A stretch of DNA of 64,000 nucleotides. Origin: Pomphorhynchus laevis (Eukaryota > Acanthocephala > Palaeacanthocephala > Echinorhynchida > Pomphorhynchidae). Shown here in pieces: positions 40,542 to 54,472 of this stretch (positions are counted from its first letter, which is position 1; every line of letters starts with the position of its first letter). The notes beneath the pieces are model-generated. The model saw only the letters and a program-made list of their open reading frames with translations. It was not told the origin of the DNA and ran no database searches. Both the position numbers and the translations under genes were made by a program. The stretch spans positions 62,001 to 126,000 of the forward strand of contig WNNJ02000325.1 of assembly GCA_012934845.2 (NCBI GenBank), read 5' to 3'.

Positions 40542-43500
40542 TTAATTTTATTTCGAACTAGTCGGTTCTAATCAGTAGCCTGTACTCCCTACAACTGGAT
40601 TGAAGTTGGTAGAAATGCTATATGGCGATTTGAAACAACGAGTGTTCCTTGTTCACTTGCAAAGATTAGGGTTTGCGACTGCAAGTATTTACCTGTCTGC
40701 ATAAAGCGCTGGAGAACCGAGCGCGTTGTGCAACAAGATACACACCAGTTAGGTACTGGATAATACAATGCTGCACTACGATGCACTGCTGCTATGCATC
40801 ATTATCAATAAATTTCTTCAAATAAAAATATTATTGTTCGTGGAAATATTTGATAACAGTGTGTCAGCACCACGAAAGAAACTCCACAATGAAATTGTCG
40901 CAAAAGACAAAGTCACCATTTCAAACAAGTTGGTTCTCATCAGTAGACTGTACGCCCCACAACTGGATTTAAGTTAGAAGAAAGGCTTTATGGTGATTTA
41001 AACAACGAAAGTTCCTTGATCCCTTGCAAAGACTGGGGTTTGCGACTGCAAGTATTTACCTGTCTACATAAAGCGCTGGAGAACCAAGCGCGTTGTGCAA
41101 CAAGATACACACCAGTTGGGTACTGGATAATACAATGCTGCACTACGATGCACTGCTGCTATGCATTCTTATCAATAAATTTTTCAACTAGAAATATTAT
41201 TGTTCGTGGAAAAATTTGATATCAGGGTGTCAGCACAACGAAAAAAATTTCACAATGAAATTGTTGCAAATGACAAAGTCACCATTTCGAACTAGTTGGT
41301 TCTCATCAGTAGCGTGTACTCCCCACAACTAGATTAAAGTTGGGAGAAAAGCTACATAGTGATTTAAAACCACGAGAGTTCCTTGTTCCCTTGCAAAGGC
41401 TGGAGTTTGCGACTGCAAGGATTTATCCGTCTGCATTAAGCGCTGGAGAACCAAGGGCGTTTTGCAACAAGATATACACCAGTTGGGTACTTAGTAAAAT
41501 AATGCTGCACTACGATGCACTGCTGTTATTCATCCTTATTCATAAATTTCTTCAAATTAAAATACTATTGTTCATGGAAACATTTGATATCAATGTGTCA
41601 GCACCGCGAAAGAAATTCCACAATGAAATTGTCGATAACGACAAAGTCATTATTTCGAACTTGTTGGTTCTCATCAGTAGCCTGTACTCCCCACAACTTG
41701 ATTGAAGTTGGGAGAAAAGCTTTATGGTGATTTTAAACAACGAGTGTTCCTTGTTTTCTTGCAAAGACTAGAGTTAGCGACTGCGAGTATTCCCCCGTAT
41801 GCATTAAGCGCTGGAACATTAAGCGGGTTGTGCAACAAGATACACGCCAGTTAACTACTGTATAATACAATGCTGAACTTCGATGCACTGCTGCTATCCA
41901 TCCATATAAATAAATTTTGTCAAATATAAATACTATTGTTCGTGGAAACATTTGATATCAGGGTGTTAGCACAACGAACAAAATTCCACAATGGTATTGT
42001 TGCAAATGACAAAGTCACCATTTCGAACTAGTTGGTACTCATCAGTAGCGTGTACTCCCCACAACTGGATTAAAGTTGGGAAAAAAGCTACATGGTGATT
42101 TAAAACCACGATAGTTCCTTGTTCCCTTGCAAAGACTGGGGTTTGCGACTGCAAGTATTCAACCGTCTGCTTTTAGCGCTGGAGAACCAAGCGCGTTTTG
42201 CAACAAGATAAACAACAGTTAGGTACTTAGTAAAACAATGCTGCACTACGATGCACTGCTGTTTTTCATCCTTATTCATAAATTTCTTGAAATTGAAATA
42301 CTATTGTTCATGGAAACATTTGATATCAATGTGTCAGCACCGCGAAAGAAATTCCACAATGAAATTGTTGATAACGACAAAGTCATTATTTCGAACTTGT
42401 TGGTTCTCATCAGTAGCCTGTACTCCCCACAACTTGATTGAAGTTGGGAGAAAGGCTTTATGGTGATTTGAAACAATGAGTGTTCCTTGTTTCCTGGCAA
42501 AGACTAGAGTTTGCAACTGCAAGTATTCACCCGTCTGCATTAAGCGCTGGAGAAAACGGCGCGTTGTGCAACAAGATATACATCAGTTGGCTACTGGATT
42601 ATACAATGCTGAACTACGATGCACTGCTGCAATGCATCCATATCAACAAATTTTTTCAAATAGAAATACTATTGTTCGTGAAAACATTTGATATCAGGAA
42701 TGACAAGGCATCATTTGAACTAGTTGGTTCTCATCAGTAGCCAGTACTCCCCACAACAGGATTGAAGTTAGGAGAAAGGCTATATGGTGATTTGAAACAT
42801 CGAGAAGTCCTTGTTCCCTTGCAAAGACTGGAGTTTGCGACTGCAAGTATTTATCCGTCTGCATTAAGCGCTGGAGCACCAAGCACGTTGTGTAACAAGA
42901 TACACAACAGTTGGATACTGGATATTACAATGCTGCACTACGATGCACTGCTGCTATGCATCCATATCAAAAAATTTCTTCGAATAGAAATACTATTGTT
43001 CGTTGAAACATTTGATATCAGGGTGTCAGGACCACGAAAGAAATTCCACAATGAAATTGTCGCAAATGACAAAGTACCCATTCGAACTAGTCGGTTCTCA
43101 TCAGTAGCCTGTACTCTATACAACTGGATTAAAGTTAGGTGAACGGCTTTATGGCGATTTGAAACAACGAGGGTTCCTTGTTTCCATGCAAAGACTCGAG
43201 TTTGCGACTGCGAGTATTCTTCCGTCTGCATTAAGCGCTAGAGAAAACGGCGCGTTGTGCAACAAGATACACATCAGTTGGTTACTGGCTTATACAATGC
43301 TGAACTACTATGCACTGCTGCAATGCATCCATATCAACAAATTTTTTCAAATAGAAATACTATTGTTCGTGGAAACATTTGATATCAGGAATGACAAAAC
43401 ATCATTTGAACTAGTTGGTTCTCATCCGTAGCCAGTACTCCCCACAACAGGATTGAAGTTAGGAGAAAGGCTATATGGTGATTTGAAACATCGAGAAGTC

Positions 43501-44364
43501 CTTGTTCCCTTGCAAAGACTGGAGTTTGCGACTCCAAGTATTTACCCGTCTGCATTAAGCGCTGCAGAACCAAGCGCGTTGAGCAACAAGATACACACTA
43601 GTTAACTACTGGATAATACAATGCTGCACTACGATGCACTGCTGCTATGCATCCATATAAATAAATTTCGTCAAATAGAAATACTATTGTTCGTGGAAAC
43701 ATTTGATATCAGGGTGTCAGCACCACGAAAGAAATTCTACAATGAAATTGTTGCAAATGACAAAGTCACCATTTCGAACTAGTTGGTTCTCATCAGTAGC
43801 CTGTAATCCCCACAACTGGATTAAAGTTGGGAGAAAGGCTTTATGGTGATTTGAAACAAAGAGTGTTCCTTGTTCCATCGCAAAGCCGTGGGTTGGCGAC
43901 TGCAAGTATTCACTGGTCTGCATTAAGCGCTTGAGAACCAAGCGAGTTGTGTAACAAGATACATACTAGTTGGGTACTCGATAATACAACGCTGCACTAC
44001 GATGCACTGCTGCTATGCATCCTTATCAATATATTTATTCAAATAGAAATACTATTGTTCGTGAAGATATTTGATATCAAGGTGTCAGCACCACGGAAGA
44101 AATTCCACAATGAAATTCGTAAATGACAAAGTCACCATTTCGAACTAGTTGGTTCTCATCAGTAGCCTGTCCTCCCTACAACTGGATTGAAGATGAGAGA
44201 AATGCTTTATAGTTATTTAAAACAACGGGAGTTCCATTTTTTCATGCATAGACCAGAGTTTGCGACTACAAGTATTTACCCGTCTGCATTATTGGCTCGA
44301 GAACAAAGCGGGTTGTGCAACAAGATACAAACCAGTTGGCTACTGGATAATTCAATGCTGTGTA

Positions 44365-44480
44365 TCGTGTTGTACAACAGTGTGTATCTTGCTGTTCAAT
44401 GCGCTTTGTTATCAGAGCTAAATGCAGCCGGGTTAATACTTGCAGTCGAAAACTCGAAAGAAATTGTTGTAGGATTTTGA
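44365..44480. repeat. Satellite monomer with internal inverted duplication
   Basis: After CAATGCTGTGTATC the expected second half of the monomer is replaced by an inverted copy of the first half (TGCTGTTCAATGCGCTTTG, AAATGCAGCCGGGTTAATAC, TTGCAGTCGAAAACTCGAAAG). Similar chimeras lie at about 46,285, 46,650, 51,080 and 51,455. Confidence 0.75.
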
Positions 44481-45429
44481 AGAATCAAATTGTCGCTAAT
44501 GACAAAGTCACCATTTCGAACTAGTCTGTTCTCATCTGTAGCCTGTACTCAACACAACTGGATTGAAGTTCGGAGAAATGCTATATGGTTATTTGAAACA
44601 ACGAGTGTTCCTTGTTCCCTTGCAAAGACTGGGGTTTGCGACTGCAAGTATTCACCGGTCTGCATTAAGTGCTGGAGAACCAAGCGCGTTGTGCAACACG
44701 ATACACACCAGTTATGTACTGGATAATACAATGCTGCACTACGATGCACTGCTGCTATGCATACTTATCAATATATTTCTTCAAATAGAAATATTATTGT
44801 TCGTGGAAAAATTTGATATCACGGTGTCAGCACCACGAAAGAAATTTCACAATGAAAATGTCGCTGATTACAAAGTCACTATTTCGAACTAGTTGGTTCT
44901 CATCAGTAGCCTGTACTCCCTACAAATGAATTGAAGTTGGGAGAAAGGCTATATGGTGATTTTAAATAAGGAGAAATCCTTGTTCCCTTCCAAAGACTAA
45001 AGTTTGCGACTGCAAGTATTCCCTCGTCTGCATTAAGCGCTGGAGAACCAAGTGCGTTGTGCAACAAGATACACATCAGTTGGCTTATAGATAATACAAT
45101 GCTGCACTACGGTGCACTGCTGCTATGCATCCTTATCAATAAATTTCTTCAAATAGAAATACTATTGTTCGTGGAAACATTTGATATTAGAGTGTCAGCA
45201 CCACGAAATAAATTCCACAATGAAATTGTCGCAAATGACAAAGCCAACATTTCGAACTAGTTAGTTCTCATCAGTAGCCTTTACTCCTTTCAACTGAATT
45301 GAAGTTGGAAGAAAGTCATTATGGTGGTTTTAAACAACGAGAGTTCCATGTTCCCTTGCATAGAATGAAGTTTGCGACTGCAAGTATTCACCCGTCTGCA
45401 ATTTGCGCTGAGAACAAAGCGCGTTGTAC

Positions 45430-45548
45430 AACAAGATACACACATTTGTACAACAAGGATAATAAAAAATCTTTGAGGATAATAAAAAATCTATTAAGGA
45501 TATATATCCAATATTGATAATAAAAAATCCATTAAGGATAATAAAATG
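45430..45548. repeat. Satellite monomer with GGATAATAAAAAATC minirepeats
   Basis: The monomer is interrupted after TACACACATTTGTACAAC by four to five short repeats of AAGGATAATAAAAAATC type, then resumes at ATGATGCACTACGATG. The same insertion occurs at 54,350-54,472. Confidence 0.8.
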
Positions 45549-48500
45549 ATGCACTACGATGCACTGCTGCTATTCATCTTTATTAATAAATTTCTTCAAA
45601 TAGAAATACTATTGATCGTGGAAACATTTGATATCAGGTTGTCAGCACCACAAAGAAATTCCACAATGAAATTGGCGAAAATAACAAATTCACCATTTCG
45701 AACTAGTTGGTTCTCATCAGTAGGCTGAATTCCCCACAACTGGATTGAAGTTGGGAGAAAGGCTATATGGTGATTTGAAACACTGAGAGTTTCTTGTTCT
45801 ATTGTAGAGACTGGAGTTTGCGACTTTAAGTATTTTTTACCTGTCTGCAATAAGCGCTTGAGAACAAAGTCGTTGTGCAACAAGATAAACACCAGTTGGG
45901 TACTGGATAATACAATGCTGCACTACGATGCACTGCTGCTATGCATCCTTATCAATAAATTTCTTTAAATAGAAATACTATTGTTCGTGGAAAGATTTGA
46001 TATCAGGGTCTAAGCACCACGAAAGAAATTCCACAATAAAATTGTCGCAAATGACAAGGTCACCATTTCGAACTAGTTGTTTATCATCAGTAGCCTTACT
46101 CCCGACAAGTGAATTGATGTTGGGAAAAAGGCTTTACGGTGATTTGAAACAACGAGAGTTCCTTGTTTGCATGCAAAGACTGGATTTGTCGACTGCAAGT
46201 ATTCACCAGGCTGCATTAGGTGCTATAGAACCAAGCGGGTGGTGCAACAAGATACACACTAGTTGGCTACAGGATAATACAATGTTGTGTATCTTGTTGT
46301 ACAACGCGCTTTGTTCCTAGTGCTAAATGCAACCGGGTGAATAAACTCAGTCGCAAACTCGAAAGAAATTGTTGAAGGATTTTGAAGAATGAAATTGTCA
46401 CTAATGACAAAGTCACCATTTTGAACTAGTTGGTGCTCATCAGTAGCCTGTACTCCTCACAACTGGATTGAATTTGGGAGAAAGGCTTCATGGTGATTTA
46501 AAACAACGAGAGTTCCTTGTTTCCTTGTTCCTTGTTTCCTTGCATAGACAAAAGTTTGCGACTGAAAGTATTCACAAGTCTGAATTAAATGCTGGAGAAC
46601 CAAGCGGGTTGTGCAACAAGATACACACCAGTTGGCTACTGGATAATACGATGCTGTGTAACTTGTTTTCCAACGGTGTGTATCTTGTTGTACAACGCGC
46701 TTTGTTCTCAGCGATAAATGCAGACGGGTGAATACATTCAGTCGCAAAGTCGAAAGAAATTGTTGTATGATTTTGTGGAATGAAATTGTCGCTGATGACA
46801 AAGTCACAATTTCGAACTAGTCGGTTTTCATCAGTAGCATGTACTCCCAACAACTGGATTGAAGTTGGGAGAAAGTCTATATGGAGATTTGAAACAACGA
46901 GAATTTCTTGTTCCTATTCAAAGACTAGGGTTTGCGAATGCAAGTATTCACTCGTATGCATTAAGCGCTGGAGAACCAAGCGCGTTGTGCAACAAGATAC
47001 ACATCAGTTAGCTACTGGATAAAACAATGCTGCACTACGATGCACTGCGTCTATGCATCCTTATCAATAAATTTCTTCAAATAGAAACACTATTGTTCGT
47101 GGAAACATTTGATATCAGGGTGTAAGCACCACGAAAGAAATTTCACAATGAAAATGTGGCTAATCACAAAGTCACCATTTCGAACTAGTTGGTTCTCATC
47201 AGTAGTCTGTACTACCTACAACTGAATGGAAGTTGGGAGAAAGGCTATATGGTGATTTGAAACAACGAGAATTCCTTGTTCCCTTTCAAAAGACTAGGGT
47301 TTGCGACTGCAAGTATTCACTCGTATGCATTAAGCGCTGGAGAACCAAGCGCGTTGTGCAACAAGATACACATCAGTTGGCAACTGGATAATACAATGCT
47401 GCACAACGATGCACTGCTGCTATGCATCCTTATCAATAAATTTCTTCAAATAGAAATACTATTGTTCGTGGAATTATTTGATATTAGGGTGCAGCACCAC
47501 GAAAGAAATTCCACAATGAAATTGTCGCAAATGACAAAGTCAAAATTTGAACTAGTTGGTTCTTATCAGTAGCCTGTACTCCCCACAACTGGATTGATAT
47601 TGGGAGAAAGTCTATATGGTAATTTGAAACAACGAGTTTTCCTTGTTCAATTGCAATGACTGGGGTTTGCGACTGCAAGTATTCACCGGTCTGCATTAAG
47701 CGCTGGAGAACCAAGCGCGTTGTGCAACAAGATAAACACCAGTTGGTTAATAGATAATACACTGCTGCACTACGGTGCACTGCCGCTATGCATCCTTATC
47801 AAAAAATTTCTTCAAATAGAAATACTATTGTTCGTGGAAACATTTGATATTAGGGTGTCAGCACCACGAAAGAAATTCCACAAAGAAATTGTCGCAAATG
47901 ACAAAGTCACCATTTCGATCTAATAGGTTCTCATCAGTAGCCTGTACTCCCCACAACTGGATTGAAGTTGGGAGAAAGGCTATATCGTGATTTGAAACAA
48001 CGAGTGTTCCTTGTTCCTTTGAAAAGACTGGGGTTTGCGACTGCAAGTATTTTTTTTCCGTCTGCATTTAGCGCTAGAGAACAAGGCGGGTTGTGTAACA
48101 AGATAAACACCAGTTGGGTACTGGATAATACAATGCTGCACTACGATGCACTTCTGCTATGCATCCTTATCAATATATTTCTTCAAATAGAAATACTATT
48201 GTTCGTGGAAACATTTGATATCAGGGTCTAAGCACCACGAAAGAAATTCCACAATGAAATTGTCGCAAATGACAAGGTCACCATTTCGAACAAGTTGGTT
48301 ATCATCAGTAGCCTGTACTCCACACAACTGGAGTGAAGATGAGAGAAAGGCCTTATGTTGATTTGAAACAACGAGAGTTCCTTGTTTCCTTGCATAGACT
48401 GGAGTTTGCAACTGCAAGTATTCACCCTTCTGCATTAAGCGCTGGAGAACCAAGCGGGTTGTACAACAAGATACACACCAGTTGGCTACTGGATAATACA

Positions 48501-51500
48501 GTGCCTCACTACGATGCACTGCTGCTATGCATCCTTATCAATCAATTTCTTCAAATAGAAATACTATTGTTTGTGGAAACATTTGATATCAGGGTGTCAG
48601 CACCACGAAAGAAATTTCACAATAAAAATTTCGCTAATTACAAAGTCACTATTTCGAAATAGTTGAAACTCATCAGTAGGCTGTATTCCCCACAACTGGA
48701 TTGAAGTTAGGAGAAAGTCTATATGGTGAGTTGAAACAACGAGAGTTTCTTGTTCACTTGCAAAGTCGTGGGTTTTCGACTGCAAGTATTCACCGGTTTG
48801 CATAAAACGCTGGAGTACCAAGCGCGTTGTGCAACAAGATACACACGAGTTGGGTACTGTATTATACAATGCGCACTACGATGCACTGCTGTTATGCATA
48901 CTTATCAATAAATTTCTTCAAAAAGAAATATTATTGTTCGTGGAAACATTTGATATCAGGGTGTCGGCACCAAGAAAGAAATTTCACAACGAAAATGTTG
49001 CTAATTATAAAGTCAACATTTCGAACTAGTTGGTTCTCATCAGTAGGCTGTATTCCCCACAACTGGATTGAAGTTGTGAGTAAGGCTATAATGTGAGTTG
49101 AAACAACGAGAGTTTCTTGTTCCCTTGTAAAGACTGGGGTTAGCGCTTGCAAGAATTCACCGGCCTGCATTAAGCTCTAGAGAACGAAGCGCGTTGTGCA
49201 ACAAGACAAACCCCAGTTAGGTACTGAATAATACAATGCTGCAAAACGATGCACTGCTGCTCTGCATCCTTATCAATAAATTTCTTCAAAAAGAAATACT
49301 GTTGTTCGTGGAAACATTTGATATCAGGGTCTAAGAACACGAAAGAACTTCCACAATGAAATTGTCGCAAATGACAAAGTCAACATTTCGGACTATTCAG
49401 TTCTAACCAGTAGCCTGTACTCCCCACAACGGGATTGAAGTTAAGATAAAGGCTATATGGTGATTTGAAACAACGAGTGTTCCTTGTTTCTTTGCAAAGC
49501 CGTATGTTTTCGACTGCAATTATTCACCGGTTTGCATTAAATGCTGGAGAACCAAGCGCGTTGTGCAACAAGATACACACGAGTTGGGTACTGTATTATA
49601 CAATGCGCACTACGATTCACCGCTGTTATGCATACTTATCAATAAATTTCTTCAAATAGAAATATTATTGTTCGTGGAAACATTTGATATCAGGGAGTCG
49701 GCACCACGATAGAAATTTCACAATGAAAATGTTGCTAATTATAAAGTCAACATTTCGAACAAGTTGGTTCTCATAAGTAGGCTGTATTTCCCTCAACTGG
49801 ATTGAAGTTAGCAGAAAGGCTATATTGAGAGTTGAAACAACGAGAGTTTCTTGTTCCCTTGTAAAGACTGGGGTTAGCGCCTGCAAGTATTCACCGGTCT
49901 GCATCAAGCGCTGCAGAACCAAGCGCGTTGTGCAACAAGATAAACACCAGTTGGGTACTGAATAATACAATGCTGCACCAAGATGCACTGCTGCTATGCA
50001 TCCTTATCAATAAATGTCTTCATATAGAAATTCTATTGTTCGTGTGAAAATTTGAAATCAGTTTTTAAGCACCACGAAATAAATTCCACAATGAAATTAT
50101 CGCAAATTACCAGGGTCATATTTTGAACTGGTTGGTTATCATCAGTAGCCTGTACTCTCAACAACTGGATTGATTTTGGGAGAAAGGCTTTATCGTGATT
50201 TGAAACAACGAGAGTTCCTTATTCTCTTGAAAAGACTGGAGTTGTCGACTGCAAATATTCTCCTGTCTGCATTATGCGCTGAAGAACCAAACGCGTTGAG
50301 CAACAAGATAAACACCAGTTGGGTACTGGATAATACAATGCTGAACTACGATGCACTGCTGCTATGCATCCTTATCAATAAATTTCTTAAAATAGAAATT
50401 CTATTGTTCGTGGAAACATTTGATATTAGGGTGTCAGCATCACGAAAGAAATTCCACAATGAAATTGGCGCAAATAACAAATTCACCATTTCGAACTAGT
50501 TGGTTCTCATCAGTAGGCTATATTACCCACAACTGGATTAAAGTTGGGAGAAAAACTATATGGTGATTTATAACAACGAAAGTTCCTTTTTCGCTTGCAA
50601 AGACTGGAGTTGTCGACTGCAAGTATTCACCCGTCTGCATTAAGCCCTGGAGAACAAGCGCGTTGTGCAACAAGATAAACACCAGTTGTGTACAGGATAA
50701 CACAATGCTGCACGACGATGCACTGCTACTATGCATCCCTTTCAATAAATTTCTTTAAATAGAAATACTATTGTTCGTGGAAACATTTGATATCACTGTC
50801 TAAGCACCACGAATGAAATTCCACAATGAAATTGTCGCAAATGACAAGGTCACCATTTCGAACTAGTTGGTTATAATCAGTATCCTTACTCCCCACAACT
50901 GGATTGATGTAGGGAGAAAGACTTTATGGTGATTTGAAACAACCAGAGTTCCTTGTTCGCTTGCAAAGACTGGATTTGTCGAGTGAAAGTATTCACCCGT
51001 CTGCATTAAGTGCAATAGTACCAATCGGGTTGTGCAACAAGATACACACTAGTTGGCTACTGGATAATACAATGCTGTGTATCTTGTTGTACAACGATGT
51101 GTCTCTTGTTGTTCAAAGCGCTTTGTTCTCAGCGCCAAATGCAGCTGGGTGAATACACTCAGTCGCAAACTCGAAAGAAATTGTTGACGGATTTTGAAGA
51201 ATGAAATTGTCCCAAATGTCAAAGTCACTATTTCGATCTAGTTGGTTCTCATCAGTAGCCTGTACTCCCCACAACTGGATTGAATTTGAGAGAAAGGCTT
51301 CATGGTGATTTGAAACAACAAGAGTTCTTTGTTTCCTTGGATAGACTAAAGTTTGCGACTGCAAGTATTCACAAGTCTGCATTAAATGCTGGATACCCAA
51401 GCGGGTTGTGCAACAAGATACACATCAGTTGGCTACTCCATAATACAATGCTGTGTAACTTGTTTTACTACGGTGTGTATCTTGTTGCACAACGCGCTTT

Positions 51501-52701
51501 GTTCTCAGCGCTAAATGCAGAAGTGTGGATACATTCATTCGCAAACTCGAAAGAAATTGTTGTAAGATTTTGAAGAATGAAATCGTCGCTAATGACAAAG
51601 TCACCATTTCAAACTAATCGGTGTTAATCAGTAGCCTGTACTCCTCACAACTGGATTAAAGTTGGGATTACTACTATATGGTGATTTGAAACAACAAATT
51701 TCCTTGTTCTGTTGCAAAGACTGGGGTTTGCGACTGCAAGTATTTACCCGTATGCATAAAGCGCTGAGAACAAAGCGCGTATTGCAACAAAATACACACC
51801 AGTTGGCTACTGGATAATACAATGCCTCACTACGATGCACTGCTACTATGCATCCTCATCAATTAATTTCTTCAAATAGAAATACTATTGTTTGTGGAAA
51901 CATATGATATCAGTGTGTCAGCACCACGAAAGAAATTCCAAAATGAAATTGTCGCAAATGACAAAGTCACCATTTCGAACTAGTCGGTTCTCATCAGTAG
52001 CCTGTTGTCCCCACAACTGGGTTGAAGTTGAGAGAAAGGCCATATAGTGATTTGAAACAACGAGTTTTCTTTGTTCCATTGCAAAGCCGTGGGTTAACGA
52101 CTGCCAGTATTCATACGTCTGCATTAAGCGCTAAGAACAAAGCGCGTTGTGCAACAAGATACACACCAGTTAACTACTAGGTAATACAATGATGCACTAC
52201 TATGTACTGCTGCAATGCATCTTTATCAATAAATTTTTTCAAATAGAAATACTATTGTTCGTGGAAACATTTGGTATTAGGGTGTCAGCACCACGAAAGA
52301 AATTCCACAATTAAATTGTCGCAAATGACAAAGTCACCATTTCGAACTAGTTGGTTCTCATCAGTAGCCTGTACTCCTTACAACTACATTGAAGTTGGGA
52401 GAAAGGCTATATGGTTATTAAAAACAACGATAGTTCCTTGTTCCCTTGCTAAGACTGGAGTTTGCGAATGCAAGTATTCACCCGTCGGCATTAAGCGCTG
52501 AGAACAAAGCGCGTTGTGCAACAAGATACACACCATTTAACTACTGGATAATACAATGCTGCACTACGATGCACTGCTGCTATGCTTCCTTATCAATAAA
52601 TTTCTTCAAATAGAAATATTATTGTTCGTGGATACATTTGATATTAGGGTGTAAGCACCACGAAAAAAATTCCACAAAGAAATTGCCGCAAATGACAAAG
52701 T

Positions 52702-52783
52702 CACCATTTCGAACTAGTAGGTTCTCATCAGTAGCCTGTACTCCCAACAACTGAATTGAAGTAGATAGAAAGGCTATATGGTG
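52702..52783 (-). ncRNA. Satellite hammerhead ribozyme, intact inner helices
   Basis: Read on the minus strand: CACCAU, A, UAGCCU, loop I, AGGCUA, CUGAUGA, GAAC-CUACUA-GUUC, GAAA, UGGUG. Helix I inner six pairs, helix II four pairs and helix III six pairs are all Watson-Crick. The upper part of helix I has mismatches. It lies outside the homogenised right end, so conservation here is not only due to recent duplication. Confidence 0.85.
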
Positions 52784-54349
52784 ATTTGTAACAACGAGTG
52801 TTTCTTGTTACCTTGCAAAGACAGGGATTTGCGACTGCAAGTATTCACACGTTTGCATTAAGCGCTGTAGAACCAAGCGCGTTGTGCAAGAAGATACACA
52901 GAAGTTGGGTACCGGATTATACAATGCGCACTACGATGCACTGCTGTTATGCATACTTATCAATAAATTTCTTCAAAGAGAAATATTATTGTTCGCGGAA
53001 ACATTTGATATCAGGGTGTCAGCACCACGAAAGAAATTTCACAATGAAAATGTCGTATATTACAAAGTCACCATTTGAACTAGTTAGTTCTAATCAGTAG
53101 GCAGTATTCCCCACAACCTGATTAAGGTTAGGAGAAATGCTAGTGTGATTTGAAACATTAGAGTTCGTTGTTCTCTTGCAAAGACTGGGGTAAGCGCCTG
53201 CAAGTATTCACCCCTTTGCATTTGGCGCTGGAGAACCAAGCGCGTTTTGCAACAAGATACACACCAGTTGGGTACTGGATAATACAATGCTGCATTACGA
53301 TGCACTGCTGCTATGCATCCTTATCAATAAATTTCTTAAAAAAGAAATACTATTGTTCGTTGAAACATTTGATATCTGGTTGTTAGCACCACGAAAGAAA
53401 TTTAACAATGAAATTGTCGCAAATGACAAAGTCATCATTTCGAACTAGTTGGTTCTCATCAGTAGCCTGTACTCCCTACAACTGGATTGAAGTTGTGAAA
53501 AAGGCTTTATGGTGATTTGAAATAACGAGAGTTCTTTGTTTCCTTGCAAAGTCTGGCGTTTGCGACAGCAAGTATTTACCCGACGGCATAAAGCGCTGAG
53601 AACAAGGCGGGTTGTGCAACAAGATACACACCAGTTAAGTACTGGATAATACAATGCTACACTACGATGCACTGCTGCTATGCATTTTTATCAAAAAATT
53701 TCTTTAAATAGAAATTCAATTGTTCGTAAAAACATTTGATATAAGGGTGTCAATACCACGAAAGAAATTCCACAATGAAATTCGCAAATGACAAAGTCAC
53801 TATTTCGAACTAGTTGGTTCTCATCAGTAGCCTGTATTCCCCACAACAGCATAGAATTCGGGAAAAAGGCTATATGGTGATTTGAAACTACAAGAGTTCC
53901 TTATTCCTTGCAAAGACTGGAGTTTGCGACTGCAAGTCTTCACTCGTCTGTATGAAGCGCTAAAGCACCAAGCGCGTTGTGCAACAAGATATACACCAGT
54001 TAGCTACTGGATTATACAATGCTGCACTAGGACGCACTGCTGCTATGCATCGTTATCAATAAATTTCTTCAAAGAGAAATACTATTGTTCGTGGAAACAT
54101 TTGATATCAGGGTGTCAGCACCACGAAAGAAATTCCACAATGAAATTGTCGCAATCGACAAAGCCAACATTTCGAACTAGTGTGTTATCATCAGTTTCCT
54201 GTACACCTTTTAACTGGATTGAAGTCGGGAGAAAGGCTTTATGATGATTTGAAACAACGAGAGTTCCTTGTTCCCTTGCAAAGACTGGAGTTTGCGACGG
54301 CAATTATTCACCCGTCTGCAATTTGCGCTGAGAACAAAGCGCGTTGTAC

Positions 54350-54472
54350 AACAAGATACACACCTTTGTACAACAAGGATAATAAAAAATCCTTTAAAAT
54401 AATAAAAAATCTATTTAGGATATATATCCAATAAGGATAATAAAAAATCCATAAAGGATAATAAAATGATGC
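54350..54472. repeat. Satellite monomer with the same minirepeat insertion
   Basis: Nearly the same insertion as at 45,430-45,548, about 8.92 kb (24 monomers) away, with the same junction (TTTGTACAACAAGGATAAT). The two copies derive from one event followed by block duplication. Confidence 0.8.
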
